A stretch of DNA of 41,040 nucleotides from Acidobacteriota bacterium (GTDB lineage Bacteria > Acidobacteriota > Blastocatellia > Pyrinomonadales > Pyrinomonadaceae): contig QHXN01000047.1 in assembly GCA_003222975.1 (NCBI GenBank), forward strand, positions 1-41,040, given 5' to 3'. Both the position numbers and the translations under genes were made by a program. Under the pieces are notes generated by a model. The model was not told the origin of the DNA and did not search any database. It worked only from the letters and a program-made list of their open reading frames with translations. Positions 33,374 to 41,040 of the stretch are shown here, one piece after another. Each line of letters starts with the position of its first letter. Position 1 is the stretch's first letter.

Positions 33374-34993
33374 TCACTCGATCTTGTTTCGGATCGGCGC
33401 GGCGGGCGAACTCGGCGGCGCGTCCGGGTCGCCGACTGCCTGACCTTCCGGCGAGATGCCGTGCGTCGCGATTTCGTGAGCGAGGTGGCCTTCGCGCGAC
33501 ATGACGCTGTGGTAGCGCCCGTAGCCGAAGTAGATGCCGAAGCCGATCAGGAGCCAGATGATGAGCCGATACCAGTTGCCCACCGGCAGCGAGAACATCA
33601 GGAGCAGGCAGGTGAGTATGCCCGCGATGGGCACGAACGGGACGAGCGGCGCGCGGAAAGGCCGCTTGGCGTTCGGGTGCGTCCGGCGCATGATGAGCAC
33701 CGCGCCGCAGACGATGACGAAGGCCAGGAGCGTCCCGATGTTGGTCATCTCGGCGAGTATCGAGAGGGGCAGGAGGCCGGCCATCGTGGCGACGAAGATG
33801 CCCGTCAGGATGGTTGACTTCCAGGGCGTGCGGAAGCGTGGGTGGATGTCGCCGAAGAACTTCGGCGGCACAAGCCCGTCGCGCGCCATCGCCAGCATCA
33901 CGCGCGGCTGGCTGAGCATCATCACGAGCAGCACCGAGGTGATGCCAGTCATCGCGCCCGCCGCCACGAGGTACTGCATCCATGTGAGTCCGACGCGGCG
34001 GAAGGCGTCCACGACCGCCGCGTTGCGATCAATCTGCGACGACGGAACCATGCCGGTCAGAACCGCCGAGACGGCGATGTAGAGGACTGTGCAGAGGATG
34101 AGCGACGTGACGATGCCGATGGGCACGTCGCGCGCCGGCTTCTTGGCCTCCTCGGAGTGAACCGAGACGGAGTCGAAGCCGATGTAGGCGAAGAAGATGA
34201 TGGCCGCGCCCGCGAACATCCCCAGAGGCTCGCCGCCCGCGCCCTGCTGCCCCGCGACGTTGTAGCCGAAGAAGCTGATGCCCGTGTAGCCATAGGGCGC
34301 GAACGGGTGCCAGTTGGCCGTGTTGATGAAGAAGTAGCCGATGCCGATCACCATCAGGACTATCACGACCTTGATGATAACCATCGCGGCGTTGAAGGTC
34401 GCGCTCTCGCGGATGCCCTTGACGAGCACAACCGTGAGGATGAACGTGATGAGGACTGCGGGCAGATCGAAGTAGGCACCCGTCCTCGTAAACTCCCCGG
34501 TCGCCGGAATGTAATCAAACGGCGCGGTGTGTAAAACCTGCGGTATCTTGGCCGGTATCGCGGCAATCCCCTCGTGGAAGATGGGGATGAACTCCTGGAA
34601 GTGCGCCGACCAGCCGTGCGCCACGGTCGCCGACCCGACCGCGTATTCGAGCACCAAGTCCCAGCCGATGACCCACGCGAGCAGTTCGCCCAGCGTGGCG
34701 TAGGCGTAGGTGTAGGCCGAGCCGGCCACGGGAACCATCGAGGCGAACTCGGCGTAGCACAGGGCCGCGAAGACGCAGGCGACGCCGGCGACGCAGAACG
34801 AGAGCATCAGCGCCGGGCCGGTGCGGTCGTGCGCGGCCTCGCCCGTCAGGATGAAGATGCCCGTGCCGATGATCGCGCCCACGCCGAGCGCCGTAAGCTG
34901 CACGGGGCCGAGCACGCGCCGCAGGCGGTTCTCGCCCTCCATCTCCGCGAGCAGCATTTCGAGCGGCTTGGTTCGGAAAAGGTTACTTGCCAT
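33374..34993 (-). CDS. APC-family amino acid permease (cationic amino acid transporter type)
   Basis: The protein is 539 residues with about 12-14 hydrophobic segments. LTALGVGAIIGTGIFILTG (about 33-51) is the substrate-binding TM1 signature; LCYAEFASMVPVAGSAYTYAYATLGE (about 78-103) and FFAYIGFDSVSVHSEEAKKPARDVP (about 267-291) are typical of the CAT subgroup. The C-terminal tail is polar and Pro-rich. It should import amino acids, perhaps cationic ones, by proton coupling or exchange. It follows a second APC permease on the same strand, 123 bp downstream. Confidence 0.9.
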   Translation of the reverse strand: MASNLFRTKPLEMLLAEMEGENRLRRVLGPVQLTALGVGAIIGTGIFILTGEAAHDRTGPALMLSFCVAGVACVFAALCYAEFASMVPVAGSAYTYAYATLGELLAWVIGWDLVLEYAVGSATVAHGWSAHFQEFIPIFHEGIAAIPAKIPQVLHTAPFDYIPATGEFTRTGAYFDLPAVLITFILTVVLVKGIRESATFNAAMVIIKVVIVLMVIGIGYFFINTANWHPFAPYGYTGISFFGYNVAGQQGAGGEPLGMFAGAAIIFFAYIGFDSVSVHSEEAKKPARDVPIGIVTSLILCTVLYIAVSAVLTGMVPSSQIDRNAAVVDAFRRVGLTWMQYLVAAGAMTGITSVLLVMMLSQPRVMLAMARDGLVPPKFFGDIHPRFRTPWKSTILTGIFVATMAGLLPLSILAEMTNIGTLLAFVIVCGAVLIMRRTHPNAKRPFRAPLVPFVPIAGILTCLLLMFSLPVGNWYRLIIWLLIGFGIYFGYGRYHSVMSREGHLAHEIATHGISPEGQAVGDPDAPPSSPAAPIRNKIE

Positions 34994-35116
34994 TGTTATC
35001 CTCCGCGAGAGATTAGAACAATCCCAGGGGCCTGATAGCTCTGAGCTTTAAGTCCGACTTCCGAAATTGATGACCGTGCCGCGAAGCTTAGCATCAAACG
35101 GCCCGGCGGCGCGAGG

Positions 35117-36673
<1,557 letters not shown>

Positions 36674-36900
36674 AGTTCTCCTTAAACCTCCAGGTCAAGG
36701 GCCGCGCGCAAGTTCAGCCTCGCGGCAGGTAGAGAGCTTCCGAACTGTGCAACACTTTCCCGATGGGCTTAAAGACAGGGAGCGCGCGCATTATACCGTT
36801 TTCAGCCGACGTGTCGAGAATTAAAACGCCGATTTCCTGTTGCCACGCTAACGCTAAAACTTTAATCTACCCTCACGCAAAATCTCTGCGGGGTGGAATC

Positions 36901-37029
36901 ATGGCTGACGGCAAGAGTGCGGGCGAAATCCCGCGCCGATTCGAGCTGTACAAGACATCCAAGCACTTCGACGGCGAGCCAGGACGCAAGCAGCACAAGT
37001 TCCCCACGCTCGAAGAACTCGCCGCCTGA
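36901..37029 (+). CDS. 42-aa hydrophilic small protein upstream of the decarboxylase
   Basis: The ATG at 36901 opens MADGKSAGEIPRRFELYKTS and ends in PTLEELAA. A longer frame from 36763 runs through non-coding-looking sequence and is not favoured. The peptide is charged and soluble, with no membrane segment or cysteines. It ends 20 bp before the decarboxylase start, so it is likely co-transcribed with it. I do not recognise the family. The sharp rise in GC at its start and the compact spacing suggest a true gene. Confidence 0.55.
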   Translation: MADGKSAGEIPRRFELYKTSKHFDGEPGRKQHKFPTLEELAA

Positions 37030-37049
37030 AGCGGCGACGGACCAACGAC

Positions 37050-38549
37050 ATGAGCCAGATAAAAGACCACCCCTCCGGCTTCGCGCCGCCGACGGGCGAC
37101 ATGAGTGCCGAGGAGTTCCGGCGCTACGGACACGAGGTCGTTGACTGGATAAGCGACTATCTCTCGCACCCCGAAGCCTACCCCGTGCTCGCGCAGGTCG
37201 AGCCGGGCCAACTCCGCTCGCAACTCCCCGCGTCGCCGCCTGAGCGCGGCGAGCCGATGGGCGAGATTCTCGCCGACGTTGATCGCCTCGTCGTGCCCGC
37301 GCTGACGCACTGGAACCACCCTTCGTTCTTCGCCTACTTCGCCACGTCGGCCTCCGCGCCCGGCATCCTCGGCGAGTTGCTGTCGGCGGCCTTCGACGCG
37401 AAGGCGATGCTCTGGCGCACGTCGCCCGCCTCGACCGAACTCGAAGAGGTCGTGCTCGACTGGCTGCGGCAGATGATGGGGCTGCCCCGTGGGTTCGAGG
37501 GAATCATCTACGACACGGCTTCCGTGGCGAGCATGCACGCCATCGCCGCCGCGCGCGAGTCTCTGAACCTGAGAATACGCGAGGACGGCATGAGCGGGCG
37601 GCCAGACCTGCCGCTGCTCCGCCTCTACGCGTCCGAGCAGTCGCACTCCTCAATCGAGAAGGCTCTCATCGCGCTGGGCCACGGCCAGCGCTCGCTCGTC
37701 AAAGTCCCGACCGACTCCGAGTTTCGCATGGACGCAAGCGCGCTGGCCCGCCTGATTGAAGAGGACAGGCGGCGGGGCGCGCTCCCCTTCTGCGTCGTCG
37801 CCACCGTCGGCACGACCTCGACGACGAGCGTTGACCCCGTGCCCGCCGTGGCCGACATCTGCGAGCGCGAGAACCTGTGGCTCCACGTGGACGCGGCCTA
37901 CGCAGGCTCGGCTGCAATAGTCCCCGAACTGCGCCCGGCCTTCGAGGGCTGCGAGCGCGCCGACTCTTTCGTGACGAACCCGCACAAGTGGCTCTTCACA
38001 CCCTTCGACCTCTCGGCGCTCTACTGCCGACGGCTCGACATGCTGCGCCGCGCCTTCACGCTCACGCCTGAATACCTGCGCACGCCCGAACAGGACGCGG
38101 TGCGCAACGGCTCGGACTACGGCGTGCAGCTCGGTCGCCGCTTCCGCGCGCTCAAGCTCTGGATGATCATCCGCTACTTCGGCCACGAGGGACTGGCCGC
38201 GCGCCTCAGCGAGCACTGCCGCCTCGCCGGTGATTTCGCCGCGCTCGTCCAAGAGTCTTCCGATTGGGAATTGCTCGCGCCCGCGCCGTTCAGCGTCGTC
38301 TGCTTCCGCGCGCGGCCCCGCGTCGAAGGCGAGGCTGAAGAGGAGCGCAGCCGCCGTCTCGACGCGCTCAACGAGCGTCTGATGAACGCCGTCAACGCGA
38401 CGGGCGAGGTCTTCATCTCGCACACGAAGCTGAACGGCGTCTTCACGCTCCGCCTCGCCGTCGGCAACATACGCACGACCGAGGAGCACGTCCGCCGCGC
38501 CTGGCAACTATTCAACGAAAAGCTCGCGGAGTTTTCAGGCGGAGACTAA
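37050..38549 (+). CDS. PLP-dependent aromatic-L-amino-acid-type decarboxylase (group II)
   Basis: The protein is 499 residues. It shows MSAEEFRRYGHEVVDWISDY at the N-terminus, THWNHPSFFAYFATSASAPG (about 91-110), YASEQSHSSIEKALIALG (about 192-209), WLHVDAAYAGSAAIVPE (about 276-292) and the PLP lysine in FVTNPHKWLFTPFD (about 308-321). Members decarboxylate tryptophan, DOPA, tyrosine or related amino acids to amines; the substrate cannot be read from motifs alone. It is followed after 21 bp by a Dabb protein and divergent from two APC permeases that might carry substrate or product. Confidence 0.93.
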   Translation: MSQIKDHPSGFAPPTGDMSAEEFRRYGHEVVDWISDYLSHPEAYPVLAQVEPGQLRSQLPASPPERGEPMGEILADVDRLVVPALTHWNHPSFFAYFATSASAPGILGELLSAAFDAKAMLWRTSPASTELEEVVLDWLRQMMGLPRGFEGIIYDTASVASMHAIAAARESLNLRIREDGMSGRPDLPLLRLYASEQSHSSIEKALIALGHGQRSLVKVPTDSEFRMDASALARLIEEDRRRGALPFCVVATVGTTSTTSVDPVPAVADICERENLWLHVDAAYAGSAAIVPELRPAFEGCERADSFVTNPHKWLFTPFDLSALYCRRLDMLRRAFTLTPEYLRTPEQDAVRNGSDYGVQLGRRFRALKLWMIIRYFGHEGLAARLSEHCRLAGDFAALVQESSDWELLAPAPFSVVCFRARPRVEGEAEEERSRRLDALNERLMNAVNATGEVFISHTKLNGVFTLRLAVGNIRTTEEHVRRAWQLFNEKLAEFSGGD

Positions 38550-38570
38550 ACGCACGGAGGTTTGCGAGAA

Positions 38571-38879
38571 ATGCTGACGCACATCGTCATCTGGAAGTAC
38601 AAGGCGGAGGCGAGCGTTGAGGAGCGGCGCGAGCACATCGCGCTCCTGCGCGCACTCACGAAAATCATCCCCGCAATCCAGAGCTTCGCGGTCGGCTCGG
38701 ACGTGCTCCGCCTGTCGCGCTCCTACGACACCGGCCTCGTCGCCACATTCCGCGACCGCGCAGGTCTCGAAGCCTACACCGTCCACCCCGACCACGTCGC
38801 CGTCGCCGACTTCGGGCGCGGCATCAGCGAGCACGTCGCGTCCGTGGACTTCGAGGACAAAAGTAACAGTGATGAGTGA
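38571..38879 (+). CDS. Dabb-family (stress-responsive A/B barrel) protein
   Basis: The protein is 102 residues from the ATG at 38571, with GGAGG 10 bases upstream. LTHIVIWKYKAEASVEERRE and VGSDVLRLSRSYDTGLVATFRD are typical of the dimeric alpha/beta-barrel Dabb fold; HPDHVAVADFGRGISEHVASVDFED closes it. Functions of free Dabb proteins are poorly known. The last residues (SNSDE) and the TGA stop are encoded by repeat element E, so the natural C-terminus was probably altered when the element arrived. Confidence 0.88.
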   Translation: MLTHIVIWKYKAEASVEERREHIALLRALTKIIPAIQSFAVGSDVLRLSRSYDTGLVATFRDRAGLEAYTVHPDHVAVADFGRGISEHVASVDFEDKSNSDE

Positions 38880-38934
38880 TGAGTTAGAGGCAAGATGCTT
38901 TCAATTCATCACTCATCACTCATCACTCATCACT
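38868..38934. repeat. heptamer-arm inverted repeat, element E (Dabb-PHP gap)
   Basis: The left arm is two and a half agtgatg words (38868-38884); the right arm is four catcact words (38907-38934). The 17-bp left arm is fully complementary to part of the right arm. The interior (38885-38906) is tagaggcaagatgctttcaa + tt. The element contains the Dabb stop codon (38877-38879) and ends 3 nt before the PHP gene start. Confidence 0.82.
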
Positions 38935-38937
38935 TCT

Positions 38938-40152
38938 ATGAAGCGTTGGAAGAAAATCACGCTCGTGCTGTTCTGTCTGCTGCTCGTGTCGCAGACGCCG
39001 TTCGTGTACAGGCGCTATCGCCTGGGCCGCCTCAGCGCCGCGATTACCGAAGTGAACTCGCACCGCGCGCCCGCGCCGCCCGACGACCCGTTCGACGACT
39101 ACGCCGGCGTCTTCCACGTGCACTCCTCGCTCGGCGGCCACAGCACGGGCACGCCGGACGACATCGTCCGTGCGGCGAAGGCCGACCGGCTCGCTTTCGT
39201 GGTGATGACAGAGCACCCTGCGGCACTCGTTAACACTTCGGAGGCGACGCTCCGCGGCACGCACGAAGGCGTCCTCTTCATCCCCGGCAGCGAGCTTGCG
39301 GCCTCTGACGGCGGGCGACTTTTCGTCGTCCCCGGCATCGAGCTTTCCGATTCTAGCCTCCCGCTCCGAGACCTCGTCGCGCGTGCGAAGGGCGAAGGCA
39401 GGCTCGCAGTCGTCGGCTACCCCGACGAGGTACGCGACTGGCAGCCGGGCGACTACGACGCCATAGAGGTCTATAATCTCTACACCAATTCGAAGAAGAT
39501 TAACTACGCCCTGCTCTTCTTCGACGGCCTCTGGGCTTACTTCCCTTACGCCGACTTTCTCTTCACAGACTTCTACGAGAGGCCGGACGGGAACTTGAAG
39601 CGCTGGGACGAGATCAACGCCGCGGGCCGGCAGCGCATCTTCGCCGTCGCCGGCAACGACGCGCACGCCAACGTCGGCCTGAGCCTACAGGAACAGACCG
39701 GCAAGAAAATCCTCGACCTCAAGCTCGACCCATACGCGCGCAGCTTCCGCGTAGTACGCAACCACGTGCTCCTCGAAAAAGGCTGGCCGCTCGACGCGGA
39801 GAGTCTGCTCTCGGCCCTGCGGCGCGGGCACAGCTACATCGCCTTCGACCTGTTCGGCGACGCAGGCGGCTTCCGCTTCACGGCGGACAACGGCGCAGAC
39901 AGCCGCGTCATGGGTGATGAGATTTCGCTCGGTGCGGCGGGGACTGTTCGGCTGTCGGCGCGCGCGCCCGTCAAGTGTCGCATGCTCTTTTTCAGGGACG
40001 GGCAGGCCGTTCAGGAAGTGAAGGATTCCGCGGTGGCGGAGTTGACGGTCGAACGCGGGGGAGTCTACCGCGTCGAGGTCTATCTGGATCAGCTCGGAAG
40101 TCTTCTGGACGGAAAGCCCTGGATCATCTCCAACCCGATTTTCGTTCGCTGA
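38938..40152 (+). CDS. membrane-anchored PHP-domain metal-dependent phosphoesterase
   Basis: The protein is 404 residues from the ATG at 38938; no Shine-Dalgarno precedes it because element E ends 3 nt upstream. ITLVLFCLLLVSQTPFVY (about 6-23) is a signal anchor. The PHP domain starts with GVFHVHSSLGGHSTGTPDDI (about 58-77) and continues with FVVMTEHPAA, FIPGSELAASDGG, VVGYPDEVRDW, DAIEVYNLYT and FAVAGNDAHANVG (about 236-248), which carry the expected His/Asp/Glu metal ligands. A C-terminal beta domain follows. PHP phosphoesterases hydrolyse nucleotides or phosphate esters; this one should act outside the membrane. Confidence 0.85.
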   Translation: MKRWKKITLVLFCLLLVSQTPFVYRRYRLGRLSAAITEVNSHRAPAPPDDPFDDYAGVFHVHSSLGGHSTGTPDDIVRAAKADRLAFVVMTEHPAALVNTSEATLRGTHEGVLFIPGSELAASDGGRLFVVPGIELSDSSLPLRDLVARAKGEGRLAVVGYPDEVRDWQPGDYDAIEVYNLYTNSKKINYALLFFDGLWAYFPYADFLFTDFYERPDGNLKRWDEINAAGRQRIFAVAGNDAHANVGLSLQEQTGKKILDLKLDPYARSFRVVRNHVLLEKGWPLDAESLLSALRRGHSYIAFDLFGDAGGFRFTADNGADSRVMGDEISLGAAGTVRLSARAPVKCRMLFFRDGQAVQEVKDSAVAELTVERGGVYRVEVYLDQLGSLLDGKPWIISNPIFVR

Positions 40153-40773
40153 AGTGCTCGGCGGGTGAGATTTTCCGAAGGCAGATACGACATCGCCCCG
40201 CACAAGTTCTTTGCCTGTGTGGGGCGGTGGAGCGCTGGGTCAGAAGCCCGACCCAAATTTTGCGGAGACGGTGCTTAAGTTCACCGTTTACTGTAGAGAA
40301 CCTCGTGTTTGATTCTTCTCACGCCTTCAGACCCAGTGTAGCGGGAGTGTCGCGTGTACAGCCTCCTGTTAGGGTTGTCCAAGTGCCCTCAGTCTATCCC
40401 CCGTTCGGCCTCCTGTCAATGTTCACTTTGACCGTCTTTCAAAGGTACAAATCCTCTCCAAGTCTGACCGGGCCACGCGGCTTTCGCCCGCTTCCCGCGC
40501 TCCCCTAAATTTCGGCTGCGGCGTCAGTTCCGGCGTGCCGACACTCCGGCCCGTGCACGCTTTCGGCTGTCGGCGACTTATTTGGTTGATGCATCGACGG
40601 GAAACTCTGCAACCGCCTAAATTTAGGAACATTTCCGGCCCTCCCGCGTGGCATTACGCTTGCTGATTTGCACGACTCGCGCCCCGTGTCGTGACAGTGT
40701 ACCGCGACACCACGGCGGTTACGATGACGGGACAGTTATCTGAAAGATACTGTCCCTCCTTCAGGAGTTTCTG
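40153..40773. other. 620-bp gene-free region before the sigma factor
   Basis: No credible gene. Near the left end are two hairpins: 40194-40226 (about 12 bp with a wobble, and a loop of about 9 nt) and 40236-40255 (TGGGTC/GACCCA, followed by AATTTT), the second a weak terminator for the PHP gene. Composition is mixed through 40300-40680, with nothing I can name. Two inverted repeats lie near the right end: GTGTCG/CGACAC around 40687-40710, and the longer one at 40729-40756. Confidence 0.5.
40729..40756. promoter_or_regulatory. inverted repeat just upstream of the sigma factor gene
   Basis: GGGACAGT (40729-40736) is complementary to ACTGTCCC (40749-40756), and the inner ATCT/AGAT adds 4 bp past a one-base bulge, leaving a 3-nt loop. 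It sits about 6 bp before the AGGAG of the sigma factor gene, so as RNA it could affect translation; as DNA it could be an operator. Confidence 0.5.
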
Positions 40774-41040
40774 ATGACAGAAGCAGCAACATTTCCCCTG
40801 CGGCAGCGCGCGACGCCGTTCGACGTGACACTCTCGGCTGCACAACCGGCCACGGACTACGAGTTGACGCGGGCGGCTTCCGAGGGCGACATGAGTGCCT
40901 TCGAGGAGTTGTACGCGCGCCACTCCCGCCGCGTCTATTCCCTCTGCCTGCGGATGACGGCAAACACCGCCGAGGCCGAAGACCTCTCCCAAGAGGTCTT
41001 CATCCAGCTCTACCGCAAGGTCGGCTCCTTCCGCGGCGAA
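40774..41040 (+). CDS. ECF-type RNA polymerase sigma factor, partial (runs off window)
   Basis: The first 89 residues are present, from the ATG at 40774 with AGGAG 6 bases upstream. A 28-residue N-terminal tail precedes sigma region 2: [60 protein letters not shown]. This is the usual ECF sigma region 2 with the core-binding and -10 recognition helices; region 4 is outside the window. No anti-sigma gene can be seen. The stem-loop at 40729-40756 immediately upstream may regulate it. Confidence 0.92.
   Translation, partial: MTEAATFPLRQRATPFDVTLSAAQPATDYELTRAASEGDMSAFEELYARHSRRVYSLCLRMTANTAEAEDLSQEVFIQLYRKVGSFRGE

Overview
The window is a GC-rich bacterial chromosome segment with tightly packed genes, most of them on the minus strand. 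The gene set suggests an Acidobacteriota genome, probably of the Blastocatellia type: a giant secreted SBBP/Calx-beta/DUF4214 protein, an arginine cluster that uses an acylornithine carbamoyltransferase, an LPS assembly lipoprotein (LptE) and a bacterial deoxyhypusine-synthase-like gene. The taxonomy is inference from gene content; no rRNA or tRNA gene is present.

Positions 1-6600 (minus strand) carry the conserved ybeZ-ybeY-ybeX block (phoH, ybeY, a CNNM/CorC-type gene), followed by a small lipoprotein, a small zinc-ribbon protein and a partial DHS-like gene. The block has been invaded twice. PhoH carries a 434-residue LAGLIDADG intein inside its Walker A motif, and a C-terminally truncated NACHT NTPase plus a 13-unit 21-bp tandem array sit between phoH and ybeY. 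Positions 6680-7610 (plus) hold rpsT, with a textbook promoter and terminator, and a conserved hypothetical gene. Positions 7639-15856 (minus) hold holA, lptE, a small membrane protein, folP, a DDAH-like hydrolase, a truncated secreted caspase-like protein that meets a broken DUF2442 gene tail to tail, ftsH with its own promoter, and tilS. A 630-bp gene-free leader precedes the giant SBBP protein (16487-21490, plus).

Positions 21661-31024 form the arginine cluster. argR, argG, a P-loop protein, argC, a tRNA-binding OB protein, argD, the acylornithine carbamoyltransferase and argB read leftward, and argH reads rightward from an overlapping divergent promoter with TGCAT boxes. The carbamoyltransferase implies the acylated-citrulline route (acyl-ornithine to acyl-citrulline, then deacylation, then ArgG and ArgH). 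The acyl-donating synthase and the deacylase are not recognised in the window. Positions 31132-40152 hold a cupredoxin-like secreted protein, a branched-chain-amino-acid-type binding lipoprotein, two APC permeases, a 42-residue small protein, an aromatic amino acid decarboxylase, a Dabb protein and a membrane-anchored PHP phosphoesterase. An ECF sigma factor begins at the right edge.

The most unusual signal is a family of five inverted-repeat elements (2698-2766, 8650-8758, 22567-22661, 33174-33252, 38868-38934). Each arm is built from tandem words of about 7 nt. The word differs completely at each locus, but the architecture and placement recur: they fill the gap between a stop codon and the next start codon, some supply the stop codon, and one is translated into a lipoprotein N-terminus.
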